NCBI GenBank assembly: GCA_025736915.1 | Contig: CP107049.1 | Coordinates: 1,674,001-1,738,000 of the forward strand | Length of the DNA stretch: 64,000 bases | Origin: Acinetobacter nosocomialis | GTDB taxonomy: Bacteria; Pseudomonadota; Gammaproteobacteria; Pseudomonadales; Moraxellaceae | Direction of reading: 5' to 3' | Shown here: positions 1-10,400 of the stretch, one piece after another | Numbering within the stretch: the first letter of the stretch is position 1 | Layout of the letters: every line of letters begins with the position of its first letter | Made by a program: the position numbers and the translations under genes | The notes under the pieces: generated by a model | The model's input: only the letters and a program-made list of their open reading frames with translations | What the model was told of the DNA's origin: nothing | Databases searched by the model: none

Positions 1-1502
1 TTCGTACTCGTATTGCACCTTCTCCTACTGGTTTCCCTCATGTTGGTACTGCCTACATTGCCTTATTCAACATGTGTTTTGCGAAACAACATGGCGGGGA
101 ATTTATTTTAAGAATTGAAGATACAGACCAACTTCGCTCTACACCAGAATCTGAAAAAATGATTTTAGATTCATTACGTTGGTTAGGTTTAAACTGGTCT
201 GAAGGTCCAGATGTAGGTGGCCCTAATGCACCTTATCGCCAATCAGAACGTATGGGAATTTATAAGCAATACGCGTTAGAACTTGTTGAAAAAGGTCATG
301 CTTTTTACTGTTTCGCGACAGCAGAAGAACTAGATCAAATGCGTGCCGAGCAGCAAGCACGTGGTGAAACGCCAAAATATGATGGTCGTGGTTTAAAGCT
401 TTCTCAAGAAGAAGTTACTCGCCGTCTCGAAGCGGGTGAACCTCATGTCATTCGTATGAAAGTGCCAGAAGAAGGCGTATGTAAATTTAATGACTTATTG
501 CGTGGGGAAGTAGAAATTCCTTGGGCACAAGTCGACATGCAAGTCCTTCTTAAAACAGATGGTTTGCCAACTTACCATTTAGCCAATGTAGTTGATGACC
601 ATTTAATGGAAATCACTCATGTATTACGTGGTGAAGAATGGCTTCCATCTGCACCAAAACATCAGTTGCTTTACCAATACTTTGGTTGGGAAATGCCAAC
701 ACTTTGCCACATGCCATTGTTACGTAATCCAGATAAATCGAAGTTATCTAAACGTAAAAACCCAACATCAATTAACTACTACCGCGATATCGGCGTTCTG
801 CCAGAAGCCTTACTCAACTATTTAGGCCGTATGGGCTGGTCAATGCCAGATGAGCGTGAAGTATTTACCCTGCAAGACATGATGGATCACTTTGATATTC
901 AACGTGTATCTTTAGGCGGTCCAATTTTTGATGTCGAAAAACTCAATTGGTTAAATGGTCAATGGATTAAAGGCTTAACACCAGGCCAACTATTAGACCG
1001 ATTACTTACTTGGAAAAGTGATCGCAGCACTTTAGAAGACATTGCTGCCGCTATTCAACCACGTATTAATTTACTTTCTGAAGCTGTGAATTGGGCTGGT
1101 TTTTACTTTAACCATATGCCACAAATTACAGCCGAAATGTTTGAAAGTAAAAAATTGACTCAAGAACAAGTTCGTCAAAGCTTACAATTTGCAATTTGGC
1201 GTCTTGAAGGTCAATTTACTTGGAATAATGACACGGTTAGCCAAACCTTAATGGACTTGGCAAATCAGATGGGCATTAAATTACGTGACTTTATGCCAGC
1301 GTTCTTTATTGCAATTGCTGGTTCAACCAGCTCAACACCAGTGATGCAATCGATGGTTACGATTGGCCCTGATTTAACCTTTGCTCGTTTACGACATGCA
1401 TTAGAAATTGTAGGTGCACCGAGCAAAAAAGAAGTAAAAATCTGGGAAAAGCTCAATGAAAGCTTAAAACTGCCGAAAAATGAAGCAACTAGCGAAGCTT
1501 AA
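1..1502 (+). CDS. gltX: Glutamyl-tRNA synthetase (5'-truncated by window edge)
   Basis: Charges tRNA-Glu with glutamate in the cytoplasm. The reading frame is open from position 3, before the first ATG, so the true start lies outside the window. The ATP-binding HIGH motif appears as HVGT just inside the window, and the KMSKS loop as KLSKRK. The class I catalytic domain and the C-terminal anticodon-binding domain are both present, and the length fits the usual ~500 aa. The gene lies immediately upstream of a tRNA-Ala/tRNA-Glu pair, so the enzyme sits beside its own substrate gene. The identification is secure. Confidence 0.97.
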   Translation, partial: RTRIAPSPTGFPHVGTAYIALFNMCFAKQHGGEFILRIEDTDQLRSTPESEKMILDSLRWLGLNWSEGPDVGGPNAPYRQSERMGIYKQYALELVEKGHAFYCFATAEELDQMRAEQQARGETPKYDGRGLKLSQEEVTRRLEAGEPHVIRMKVPEEGVCKFNDLLRGEVEIPWAQVDMQVLLKTDGLPTYHLANVVDDHLMEITHVLRGEEWLPSAPKHQLLYQYFGWEMPTLCHMPLLRNPDKSKLSKRKNPTSINYYRDIGVLPEALLNYLGRMGWSMPDEREVFTLQDMMDHFDIQRVSLGGPIFDVEKLNWLNGQWIKGLTPGQLLDRLLTWKSDRSTLEDIAAAIQPRINLLSEAVNWAGFYFNHMPQITAEMFESKKLTQEQVRQSLQFAIWRLEGQFTWNNDTVSQTLMDLANQMGIKLRDFMPAFFIAIAGSTSSTPVMQSMVTIGPDLTFARLRHALEIVGAPSKKEVKIWEKLNESLKLPKNEATSEA

Positions 1503-1514
1503 TTCATTTTTTTG

Positions 1515-1543
1515 TTGACGTGTGAGCGCATTCACCCTAATAT
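1515..1543 (+). promoter_or_regulatory. Sigma-70 promoter of the tRNA-Ala/tRNA-Glu unit
   Basis: TTGACG (1515-1520), a 17-bp spacer and TAATAT (1538-1543) lie 16 nt before the tRNA-Ala 5' end. The -10 box sits inside a perfect 10-bp inverted repeat (1521-1530 with 1544-1553). Confidence 0.7.
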
Positions 1544-1553
1544 TGCGCTCACA
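1521..1553. repeat. Perfect 10-bp inverted repeat around the tRNA -10 box
   Basis: The arms are TGTGAGCGCA (1521-1530) and TGCGCTCACA (1544-1553), separated by 13 nt. No T-run follows on either strand, so a factor-independent terminator is unlikely. An operator, or a hairpin at the start of the transcript, is more likely. Confidence 0.6.
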
Positions 1554-1559
1554 CAAACT

Positions 1560-1635
1560 GGGGCCATAGCTCAGTTGGTAGAGCGCTACAATGGCATTGT
1601 AGAGGTCAGCGGTTCGATCCCGCTTGGCTCCACCA
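1560..1635 (+). tRNA. tRNA-Ala (GGC)
   Basis: A 76-nt cloverleaf with a 7-bp acceptor stem containing one G-T pair, anticodon loop ATGGCAT (anticodon GGC), the TTCGATC T-loop and an encoded CCA end. It starts 16 nt after a good sigma-70 -10 box. Confidence 0.97.
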
Positions 1636-1660
1636 AGATCCTTTGTGTTTGCCTCATCAA

Positions 1661-1736
1661 GTCCCTATCGTCTAGAGGCCTAGGACATCGCCCTTTCACG
1701 GCGGTAACCGGGGTTCGAATCCCCGTAGGGACGCCA
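1661..1736 (+). tRNA. tRNA-Glu (TTC), copy 1
   Basis: A 76-nt cloverleaf with anticodon TTC and encoded CCA. It lies 25 nt after tRNA-Ala and is probably transcribed with it. It is identical to two further copies at 4426 and 4590. Confidence 0.97.
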
Positions 1737-1871
1737 TTTTCTATTAGAAAAATTCATTTTAAAGACTCTTTCGTCACCTTCCTGTCTATTCTTTGACACC
1801 TTCTTGATTGCACATTTGTCTATTTTATCTAAAATAGCGTCTTTCTCAAATTCTCTCAATGTGTATGTAAT

Positions 1872-3290
1872 ATGCAGCCATCTGACAATCAACTAGATGC
1901 TCAGCATCAGAACAGTACTGCACCTTTAAAAAGAGCCATGAGTACTCGCCACCTTGTGATGTTATCGCTCGGGGGAGCAATCGGTACTGGTTTATTTTTG
2001 GGTTCAGGGGAAGTCATTTCACAAACTGGACCTATTGGCGCAATTATTGCCTACATTCTTGGGGGCGCGATTGCTTACATGGTTATGCTCTGTTTAGGTG
2101 AGCTGGCTGTCCACATGCCTGTATCTGGCTCTTTTGGTGCATATGCTCAAAAGTACATTAGTCCAAGTACAGGTTATATGATTTCATGGATGTATTGGCT
2201 AACATGGACAGCAACGCTAGGAACCGAGTTTACTGCTGCTGCTCTACTGATGCAGGAATGGTTTCCACAAGTCTCAATGTGGATTTGGACTCTCATATTT
2301 GCAGTGACGATTTTTGGACTAAATATTAGTTCAACTCGAGTATTTGCTGAGTCTGAGTTCTGGCTAGCGCTGGTTAAGGTGGTTACTGTTATTGCCTTTA
2401 TTGTGCTTGGGTTATTAGCCATTTTTGGTTTAATTCCTTTTCATGGCGCTCAAACTGCTCCTCTGTTTAGTAATTTAACTGCCCAAGGCTGGTTCCCACA
2501 CGGTTTCCTTCCTATTTTTACGACCATGCTGATTGTGAATTTTGCGTTCTCTGGAACAGAACTGATTGGTGTGGCTGCTGGCGAAACTAAAGATCCTGCA
2601 CAAAACGTCCCTAAAGCGATTAATGCTGCAATCTGGCGCCTTCTTATTTTCTTTGTCGGCACGATTATTGTGATCAGTGCATTACTCCCTTTCCAGCTTG
2701 CAGGCTTAAGCAGTGAAAGTGTAAGTAGTAGCCCTTTTGTTACTGTATTTAATTATATTGGCATTCCATATGCTGACGACATCATCCGTTTTGTAATTAT
2801 TACTGCACTACTCTCAGCTGCCAATTCAGGTTTGTATGCCGCATCACGCATGATGTGGTCTTTATCAGAACAAAAGCTTCTTCCAAGTGTATTTTCAACT
2901 CTTTCAAAAAGCGGAACACCTATTGTTGCTTTAGTAGTAACTATGTTTGGTGCAATTCCCGGTTTATTGTCAGAACAATTTGCACCTGAAACCATCTTTA
3001 AAAACTTACTCGGTGTTGCAGCTTTCACCATGGTTATTGTCTGGATGAGTATCTGTTTAAGTCAGTTCAATTTCCGTAGACAGTGGTACCGAGCTGGGCA
3101 TACAGTTAAAGATTTAAAATACGCTGCACCATTATTTCCTATTGTCCCAATTTTAGGTTTTCTATTCTGCTTTATTACCTGTTTAAGTATGGCAGCAGAC
3201 CCTCAAATGCGAGCTGGTTTTGTAGGTTGCTTAATTTTTACTGCTTTATGTTATGTGAGTTACTTTATTTTTTATCGTGACAAAGCTTAA
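1872..3290 (+). CDS. APC-family amino acid permease
   Basis: Proton-coupled importer of an amino acid across the inner membrane. The 472-aa protein has about 12 hydrophobic segments and the APC hallmark in its first helix (LGGAIGTGLFLGSG, about residues 33-46). The conserved GELAVHMPVSGSF and FSGTELIGVAAGE motifs follow, as in the AnsP/GabP/ProY/MmuP branch. The substrate cannot be told from sequence by eye. No clear ribosome site precedes the ATG at 1872; an ATG at 1938, just before the first helix, is an alternative start. A strong terminator follows. Confidence 0.88.
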   Translation: MQPSDNQLDAQHQNSTAPLKRAMSTRHLVMLSLGGAIGTGLFLGSGEVISQTGPIGAIIAYILGGAIAYMVMLCLGELAVHMPVSGSFGAYAQKYISPSTGYMISWMYWLTWTATLGTEFTAAALLMQEWFPQVSMWIWTLIFAVTIFGLNISSTRVFAESEFWLALVKVVTVIAFIVLGLLAIFGLIPFHGAQTAPLFSNLTAQGWFPHGFLPIFTTMLIVNFAFSGTELIGVAAGETKDPAQNVPKAINAAIWRLLIFFVGTIIVISALLPFQLAGLSSESVSSSPFVTVFNYIGIPYADDIIRFVIITALLSAANSGLYAASRMMWSLSEQKLLPSVFSTLSKSGTPIVALVVTMFGAIPGLLSEQFAPETIFKNLLGVAAFTMVIVWMSICLSQFNFRRQWYRAGHTVKDLKYAAPLFPIVPILGFLFCFITCLSMAADPQMRAGFVGCLIFTALCYVSYFIFYRDKA

Positions 3291-3302
3291 GTGCTTGTAA
3301 TT

Positions 3303-3334
3303 AAAAGTGTAGCAAAAAGCTACACTTTTTTTTT
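3303..3334 (+). terminator. Rho-independent terminator after the APC permease
   Basis: Stem GTGTAGC / GCTACAC (3307-3313 and 3319-3325) with an A5 loop, followed by nine T residues. Confidence 0.9.
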
Positions 3335-3406
3335 GCCTAGACACTGGCTTTATAGAACCTACCGTTGTAGATTAAAATTCATATTAAAAACAATTCTTTG
3401 CCTACA

Positions 3407-4291
3407 ATGAAAATTATATTTATCCACGGGATGAATCAGCAGAATTACACAGCACATAGCTTAAAGGAGCATTGGCTAAAAGTATTTAAACTGGGCTTAA
3501 AACAATTACATTGTAGAGTTAATTTAAGAGATCTACATATACATATGCCATTTTATGGCGATTTAATGACGAAATATCAATTATCCAATCAATTAGACCT
3601 AAACACCTTACTTCCAAAATCTTTTAACTTTCACTTGCCTATCCACTTAAACCAACAACCCCCTACACTTAAGGAACATACTCCTTTTGTTCCTCAGCTT
3701 CCGCTTTCCCCAGATCAACCAGCAGAAAACCTATCAGAGCGCTTATATCTAACCTCTCAACTAGTAAAAGACCGTGTTCTTAAGGAAATGGTGATCCTTC
3801 TAAATAGTTTTCCAAAATTACACGAGAGCTTAATTCAGCAATTCCTGATTGAAACGTACATGTATTTATCAAATCCTGATTTTATGCATGAAGTTCACCA
3901 AAGAATTTTAAAACAAATGCACGACGATGAAGACTGCATTGTAGTTGCACACTCTTTGGGTTCTGTGATTGCATTTCACTTATTATCAGATCCGGCTTAT
4001 CATTTTTCAGTACAACGCTTTGTTACCTTGGCTTCACCACTTTCTTTTCGGGTAATCCAAAGTAAACTTCCCATTCCGATTGAACGACCAAAATGCCTCA
4101 ATGGTGATTGGTATAATTTCTACTCAAAAGATGATTTTTTAACTGCTTTCCCGTTAAGTGAAGCACCTTTTGATTTTACCCCACCCATCATTAATCAAGA
4201 GATTTTTACTTTTGCTAACCAGCCCCATGAAATTGTTGGTTACTTACAGCATCATGAAGTTATCAAAACCATTATTGAACCTTTTCAATAA
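3407..4291 (+). CDS. Alpha/beta-hydrolase fold serine hydrolase
   Basis: Probable cytoplasmic esterase or lipase-like hydrolase; substrate unknown. The N-terminus IIFIHGMNQQ has the beta-strand plus HG oxyanion motif. A nucleophile elbow VVAHSLGSVIAF (form xHSLG) lies in the middle. A C-terminal segment HEIVGYLQHHEV could supply the catalytic histidine. There is no signal peptide. I chose the ATG at 3407 (294 aa) over an in-frame TTG at 3398; neither has a clear Shine-Dalgarno. The gene stands alone between a permease and tRNA-Glu copies. Confidence 0.75.
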   Translation: MKIIFIHGMNQQNYTAHSLKEHWLKVFKLGLKQLHCRVNLRDLHIHMPFYGDLMTKYQLSNQLDLNTLLPKSFNFHLPIHLNQQPPTLKEHTPFVPQLPLSPDQPAENLSERLYLTSQLVKDRVLKEMVILLNSFPKLHESLIQQFLIETYMYLSNPDFMHEVHQRILKQMHDDEDCIVVAHSLGSVIAFHLLSDPAYHFSVQRFVTLASPLSFRVIQSKLPIPIERPKCLNGDWYNFYSKDDFLTAFPLSEAPFDFTPPIINQEIFTFANQPHEIVGYLQHHEVIKTIIEPFQ

Positions 4292-4379
4292 AAATAAGCC
4301 ATAAATGCCTATATTTTCTACAATTTGAGTTATTTTTAAGCGCTTGACTGTTTTTTTTAATATTTCTTCAGAAAACTAT

Positions 4380-4408
4380 TTGACACTTTTATTAAATCGA
4401 CCTAATAT
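4380..4408 (+). promoter_or_regulatory. Sigma-70 promoter of tRNA-Glu copies 2 and 3
   Basis: Consensus TTGACA (4380-4385), a 17-bp spacer and TAATAT (4403-4408), 17 nt before the tRNA. Confidence 0.8.
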
Positions 4409-4425
4409 ACGCCCACCTCTGAAAC

Positions 4426-4501
4426 GTCCCTATCGTCTAGAGGCCTAGGACATCGCCCTTTCACGGCGGTAACCGGGGTTCGAATCCCCGTAGGGACGCC
4501 A
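4426..4501 (+). tRNA. tRNA-Glu (TTC), copy 2
   Basis: Identical over all 76 nt to the copy at 1661. It is preceded by a near-consensus promoter. An 88-nt spacer separates it from copy 3. Confidence 0.97.
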
Positions 4502-4589
4502 CTAAATTCGAGGAAAAGCAAAGATTAATTATCTTTGTCGAGAATTTAGGTAAGCAGTTTACTGCACACAGGTAACTAGCCTCATATAA

Positions 4590-4665
4590 GTCCCTATCGT
4601 CTAGAGGCCTAGGACATCGCCCTTTCACGGCGGTAACCGGGGTTCGAATCCCCGTAGGGACGCCA
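4590..4665 (+). tRNA. tRNA-Glu (TTC), copy 3
   Basis: Third identical 76-nt copy. It is probably cotranscribed with copy 2 and ends at the terminator at 4672. Confidence 0.97.
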
Positions 4666-4671
4666 AATTCT

Positions 4672-4704
4672 AAAAAGCCACTGCATAATGACAGTGGCTT
4701 TTTT
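4672..4704 (+). terminator. Terminator of the tRNA-Glu pair
   Basis: Stem GCCACTG (4677-4683) / CAGTGGC (4692-4698) with an 8-nt loop, followed by six T residues and preceded by an A-run. Confidence 0.85.
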
Positions 4705-4760
4705 CTTATCTAAAAAAAGTAGAAAAAGCTGATCATCAACCAGCTTTCCATCATTTTAAT

Positions 4761-5738
4761 TTAATTCGCAATTCCAACTTGAACTTCAAGACGACCTGAT
4801 TGAACTCGCAAACCTTTTATTTCAAACTGATCTACCAATTGCTGTACAAGCTCACGGCTTTCTCTCAAAATATTAAGTCCCGGTAAAATACTAAAGTCTG
4901 TCAAGCTTAAAAGTTTTTCTACCATCCATGAACGGTTGTTAATGAAGTCAATAAATCCTGCCTGTTCAAGATCAATAAACCACATACGGTGACCATCACG
5001 CTGAATGCCTGGAATATCACGAATCAAATGATTAATCAGCGATGGTATAGGCAACATGTTAATCACTTCAAAACCGACTCGTCCAATACGACGCACAGCC
5101 CAATTCGACAAAGTTCCCCCATGACGAATTTGCACATCTAAGCTTTCATCCATTTGGCGTAAGCGTAAAAATTTTTCTTGCCCAATTCGGCATTCCAACA
5201 CACGGAAATCTAAACTAAGCCGATATATAAAACGGTGATAGTGTCCATCTATTTCAACCTGAAATCGATCGTTCCCACACTGAACTTTAATATCATCAAT
5301 TTCTGAACGATCTATTCGTTTACGAATTTGACTGTTTAACAGCATTTCAGGCAAATATAAATTCAGCGTGCTTTTACCTAAAAAGGTACGTGCCATGATT
5401 AAGGCAACTTGCCGCGCAGTTTCACTCGTTTCAGACACCATATCTCTAACAGTTCCAGCTGCCAGATTGGTCATGCCAACAACTCCTCTCTTTGTATGAG
5501 TTGTTACATGATCTAAAGCATCTAAGGCTGCATCTGCAACCTCTGCAAGATTACGTGTCGTATCACTAGCAAAGCCAACTGCATCATGAGCATGTTGCAA
5601 GGTCTTATGCAACAATCGACGTGAGAATGACAGTTTTATAGGGTCAGGGGCCCCTGAAACTGTTGATGTCGTTATAGGCTCCGACTTATTGTCATCTTCT
5701 TGACCCAAGTCCTTCTCCTTTTTATATTTCTTTCGCAT
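4761..5738 (-). CDS. Conserved hypothetical protein, 325 aa
   Basis: I do not recognise the family. The N-terminus is strongly charged (Lys-, Glu- and Asp-rich to about residue 20). A long amphipathic alanine-rich segment follows (about residues 45-115; HAHDAVGFASDTTRNLAEVA and similar), resembling helical repeats. After it comes a mixed alpha/beta region with many Arg, Leu and Ile residues, ending in a hydrophilic tail. There is no signal peptide or clear membrane helix. It stands alone; the nearest plus-strand gene is divergent, 240 bp away. It may be a cytoplasmic scaffold, but no function is claimed. Confidence 0.7.
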   Translation of the reverse strand: MRKKYKKEKDLGQEDDNKSEPITTSTVSGAPDPIKLSFSRRLLHKTLQHAHDAVGFASDTTRNLAEVADAALDALDHVTTHTKRGVVGMTNLAAGTVRDMVSETSETARQVALIMARTFLGKSTLNLYLPEMLLNSQIRKRIDRSEIDDIKVQCGNDRFQVEIDGHYHRFIYRLSLDFRVLECRIGQEKFLRLRQMDESLDVQIRHGGTLSNWAVRRIGRVGFEVINMLPIPSLINHLIRDIPGIQRDGHRMWFIDLEQAGFIDFINNRSWMVEKLLSLTDFSILPGLNILRESRELVQQLVDQFEIKGLRVQSGRLEVQVGIAN

Positions 5739-5980
5739 CCTACTAATAAGCTTTTCAGCTCATTTCCAGTGTTGAATACACTTGGTTTTTATCTAGATTA
5801 GCATGCTCTACGGTATTATTTTAACTTTTATGTGTACGCGTAAATCATCATTTTTTTATATATCCTTGTTTCAAAAAAGTATTTTATATCTCATTTTCAC
5901 ACCACTTTTAAAAACCCTACAATTTTTTTCCTTTCTTTGCATTTCCGTTAGAATAGATTCAAATTTAATGTGGAGCTGTC

Positions 5981-6319
5981 ATGCAATATCGTTGCCCTCA
6001 ATGTCAAAGTGTTAAAATTATGCCTGTAAGCCAAGGTGTTAACAGTGCCAAGCCTGTTGTGCCTAAAAGCTTAGTGATTTTAGTCCCTGCCATTTTTGTA
6101 CTATTACTCTTGGTTGTGATTAGTATTTTTATGTGGATTTTTGGCAATGGTGCAGGCACTTCTCTACAAATTGCAACGGTCGTTATTTTTGTTGTGACTT
6201 TAGGGGCAGGTTTTATGTTCTGGCGTGATCTGCCTGACTTTAAGTTGTCCATGCAAGCATTTATGCAGTCACAAAAACACTGGAAATGTCGTGACTGCAA
6301 TCACGAATGGGAAATTTAA
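5981..6319 (+). CDS. Small zinc-ribbon membrane protein
   Basis: This 112-aa protein has an N-terminal CPQC pair (residues 5-8) and a C-terminal CRDC pair (CRDCNHEW), which could together form one zinc ribbon. Between them are two hydrophobic segments (about 31-54 and 62-80). The ribbon halves would therefore meet on the same side of the membrane. A GGAG ribosome site lies 6 nt before the ATG. The function is unknown. It converges on czcD, with only 18 nt between them. Confidence 0.72.
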   Translation: MQYRCPQCQSVKIMPVSQGVNSAKPVVPKSLVILVPAIFVLLLLVVISIFMWIFGNGAGTSLQIATVVIFVVTLGAGFMFWRDLPDFKLSMQAFMQSQKHWKCRDCNHEWEI

Positions 6320-6337
6320 AAAATTATTCACATCAGC

Positions 6338-7294
6338 TTAGTGCTGATGTGAATGTTCTTTGTCAGTCTCATCATGTTCATGTGAAGCATGTTGAGCAAT
6401 ATGCTGGCAATTGATCTCGGCATCATCTTCAATTTGCAATGTCACTTCGCCAATACCATGCTCATGGGAAAGCATTTCAACAGCATCTTGATAGAGCTTA
6501 GTACGGTCAGCGTCAGGTGCAAATAAATGCACAGTTAAATGGATGTTTTTAGACGTAATCGCCCATACCTTGAGTTGGTGAATACTTTCAACACCATTTA
6601 AAGACAGTAAATCAGCACGTAACTTTTCAATATCGACTTCTTCGGGTACACCTTCGAGCAAAATATTAATACTTTGTTTGAGCAAAACCCATGTTCTTGG
6701 TAATACCCAAAAACCAATCAGTACCGCAATAATCGTATCGACCCAGTACCAGTTGGTAAAGTAGATCACAACTGCACCAATAATAACGCCAACCGAGCCT
6801 AGCGCATCACTCAAAACCTCTAAATAAGCACCTTTGACATTTAAGCTGTTATTAGCACTCGACATGAGGATTTTCATTGAGATGAGGTTAATCACCAAAC
6901 CAATGGTTGCTACAATGAGCATGCCCACACTTTGAATTTCAGGTGGCTTAGAGAAGCGGATATAAGCTTCATATAAAATATAAATCGCCACCACGAACAG
7001 CATGAGCGCATTAAATAATGCAGCCAGAATTTCAAAGCGCTGATAACCAAAAGTACGTTTATTATCGGCTGGGCGCTTCGCAATCTGAATTGCAACCAAA
7101 GCAATTGCCAGAGCAGCTGCATCGGTAAACATATGCGCGGCATCGGAGAGTAATGCCAAACTTTGCGTGATTAAACCAGCAACGACCTCAACAATTAAAA
7201 ATGTTGAAGTCAGTGCTAAAGCAATCATTAATTTCTTAGCATTACCTTCAGTCACTACAGCATGACTATGATCATGACCATGTTGTCCACCCAT
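6338..7294 (-). CDS. czcD: CDF-family zinc/cobalt/cadmium exporter CzcD
   Basis: Exports divalent metal ions from the cytoplasm across the inner membrane in exchange for protons. The 318-aa protein has six membrane segments. The metal-site motifs are SDAAHMFTD in helix II and EVLSDALGS in helix V. His-rich tails lie at both ends (GQHGHDHSH and the C-terminal HEHDETDKEHSHQH). The C-terminal cytoplasmic domain (GVESIHQLKVWAI onward) is typical of the family. The gene lies downstream of czcCBA on the same strand, with a gap of about 130 bp, and so belongs to the same metal-resistance locus. Confidence 0.93.
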   Translation of the reverse strand: MGGQHGHDHSHAVVTEGNAKKLMIALALTSTFLIVEVVAGLITQSLALLSDAAHMFTDAAALAIALVAIQIAKRPADNKRTFGYQRFEILAALFNALMLFVVAIYILYEAYIRFSKPPEIQSVGMLIVATIGLVINLISMKILMSSANNSLNVKGAYLEVLSDALGSVGVIIGAVVIYFTNWYWVDTIIAVLIGFWVLPRTWVLLKQSINILLEGVPEEVDIEKLRADLLSLNGVESIHQLKVWAITSKNIHLTVHLFAPDADRTKLYQDAVEMLSHEHGIGEVTLQIEDDAEINCQHIAQHASHEHDETDKEHSHQH

Positions 7295-7424
7295 TTTGCG
7301 GACTCCTTATTATTTATCTTTATGGAGAGGTAAAAGTAACGATAGATACATTTTACTTTTACCTCTTTCAAACACTTTTTTGAATTGACGCTGTCATCAA
7401 AAAAGATATCTCAAAACAATGACA

Positions 7425-10400
7425 TTATGAATGCTCAGCGTTTTTTGCTTTGCTTTCATTCATCCATCGGTAAATCACTGGTAATAAAACCAAAGTTAAT
7501 ATCGTAGATGAAATAATGCCACCAATTACAACCGTTGCCAAAGGTCGTTGTACTTCTGCTCCGGTTCCTGTCGCCAAGGCCATCGGAATGAAACCAAGTG
7601 AAGCTACGAATGCTGTCATTAATACTGGACGTAATCGTAATACCGCTCCTTTCCAAGTTGCCGCATGAACATCTAAAGTTGTTCTCAGCTCTTTAATAAA
7701 CGTGAGCATGACCAGACCATTCAATACAGCAACACCCGATAAAGCGATGAACCCAACCCCAGCAGACATGGAAAGTGGAATATCCCTCAACCATAAAGCG
7801 ACTAATCCACCAGATAAAGCGAAAGGAACACCACTAAATACCAGTAAGCTATCTTTAAAATTGCTAAATACAGCCATCAACAACACAAAGATCATGATGA
7901 GTGCCATAGGTACGACGATTTGCATTCTTGCAGTAGCAGAAGCAAGATTCTCAAACTGTCCGCCATAGCCTAACCAATAACCGCTAGGTAACTTTTGCTG
8001 TGATAGCTTGCTTTGCATTTCTTGTACAAAAGACCCAAGGTCCCGATCACGCACATTTGCTGTCACAACAACACGGCGTTTACCATTTTCACGACTTACT
8101 TGAGCAAGGCCTAAAATATTCTCAACCTTTGCGACGTCTTGTAACTGAATCAGACCTCCATTTGGTAAGCGAATCGGTAACTGAGCTAACTGCTGAGGTG
8201 TACGCATGTTTTCCTGTAGGCGGATCACAAAATCGAAACGTCTATCGCCCTGTAAAATTTGCCCTACACTCTGTCCACCAATGCTAGCAGCGACAATATC
8301 CTGAATCGATTTAACTGATAATCCGTATTGGGCAGCCAATGCATGATCAACATCTACATTCAGTAATGGTAAACCGTCAGTCTGTTCAACTTTGACTTCA
8401 CTAGCACCTTGAATACTACGTAATTGTTGAGCTATTTTCTCTGCTTCCTGATTGAGGACCTGCATATCATCCCCAAAAACTTTCACGCCAATATCACTTC
8501 GTACACCTGAAATAAGCTCATTAAAACGTAGTTCAATTGGTTGTGAGAATTCACTGTTATTACCAGGAATCTGGTTCACGAATTGCAGCATTCTGGCACG
8601 CAATTCATCTATTGTTTCTTTAGGGTTTGGCCACTGATCGTGTGGTTTTAATAGCACAATACCATCAGAAATATTAGGAGGCATCACATCCGTAGCAACC
8701 TCGGCCGTTCCTGTTCTTGCAAAAATGGCTTTAATTTCGGGAAAAGCTTTCAATAACTGCTTTTCCACATTCTCCTGAATCTTAAGCGACTCTTCTATGC
8801 CAGTGCTCGGTGCACGCATGAGTTGCAACGCAAAATCACCTTCACTTAACTGAGGTGCGAACTCACTTCCTACTCTTGTTGCAATTGCACTTGTTAAAAT
8901 CAAGATGCTGACCGCTGCTGTAACAACAACATATCGAAAGGCATAAGCTTTATCGAGTAAGCCTGCATAACCTTTTTTTAAGGTCATCATCCAACGACTT
9001 TCTTTTTCCTTCACTTCACCCGTAACAAACAAAGCGACAGCAGCCGGCACAAAGGTCACAGATAGAATAATTGCTCCCAATAGCGCTAGGACAACCGTCA
9101 TTGCCATAGGATGGAACATTTTTGCTTCTACGCCTGCCAGAGCAAAAATTGGTAGGTATACGACCATAATAATGATCTGACCAAATATTAATGGCCGTCG
9201 TGCCTGTTTAGCTGCGAGGAAGACCTCTGTAAAACGTTCTGAACGTGTTAATAAACGACCTTTTAAATGCTGTGCTTCAGCTAAACGCCGAATACAGTTT
9301 TCAACAATAACAACTGCCCCATCTACAATGATCCCGAAGTCCAAAGCTCCCAAGCTCATGAGGTTAGCACTGATTTTTTGTTCTGCCATACCCGTTAAGG
9401 TAAAAAGCATTGCCAAGGGAATAATACAAGCGGTGATTAAAGCAGCGCGAAAGTTTCCTAAAAAAATGAAAAGGATAACAATGACTAAAATCGCCCCTTC
9501 AATCAAATTTTTGGCTACCGTTTTAATCGCTTTATCTACAAGGTTACTCCGATCATAGACTGTTTCAATCACAACACCCTGAGGGAGTGATCTCTGAATT
9601 TCCTGAACTTTCTGATCAATCGCTTTGGCAATGGTTTTACTGTTTTCGCCCATCATCATCATGGCGATACCTAAAACAGTTTCCTGTCCATTATAGGTAG
9701 CACCACCAGTACGCAAGTCATGACCAATCGATACTGAGGCCACATCAGCAACCCTTATAGGCAAACCGTTTTTCGTGGCGACTGTAACGTTCTGGATATC
9801 TTGTATCGACGTCAGCATACCCGGAACACGAACTGTGAGTTGCTGACCATTCTCTTCAATAAATCCAGCACCGCGGTTTTCGTTATTATTTTGAAGTGCA
9901 TCTTGTAAATCGGTGAGTGGAATCTGCAACTGCTGTAACCGTGTCAGATCTGGAGAGACCACATAGGTTTTGTTATATCCACCAATGCTATTCACCTCGG
10001 CTACCCCTTGTACGCGTTGTAACTGGGGCCGAATAATCCAGTCTTGAATTTCACGCAGGTCCATCGCGCTATAGGCTGAACCATCTGCTTTTTTGGCATT
10101 TGGCTCGGCTTTTACCACCCATTGATAAATCTCACCGAGTCCAGTTGAAATTGGAGACATTTGCGGATCAATGCTATCGGGTAAAGCACTCTTAGCTTCT
10201 TGTAACCGCTGGTTAATCAGCTGCCTTGCCCAATAAATATCTGTGCCATCTTTAAAGATAATGGTGACCTGAGAAAGACCATATCTGGAAATTGAACGAG
10301 TCTGCTCCAGATTTGGAATGCCGGACATGGCATTTTCAATCGGATAAGTGATCCTTTGCTCAACTTCTGGCGCCGTAAAGCCATTTGCTTGACTATTGAT

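Noticed and set aside
1512..1796. 94-codon frame across tRNA-Ala and tRNA-Glu
   Set aside because: It is read through two tRNA genes and their promoter; translation includes tRNA stems. Not a gene.
1661..4665. tRNA-Glu repeats as attachment sites of an integrated island
   Set aside because: No integrase lies between or beside them, and the two enclosed genes look like normal chromosomal genes.
5803..6015. 70-codon frame upstream of the zinc-ribbon gene
   Set aside because: Overlaps the real gene start in another frame and has no ribosome site or recognisable composition.
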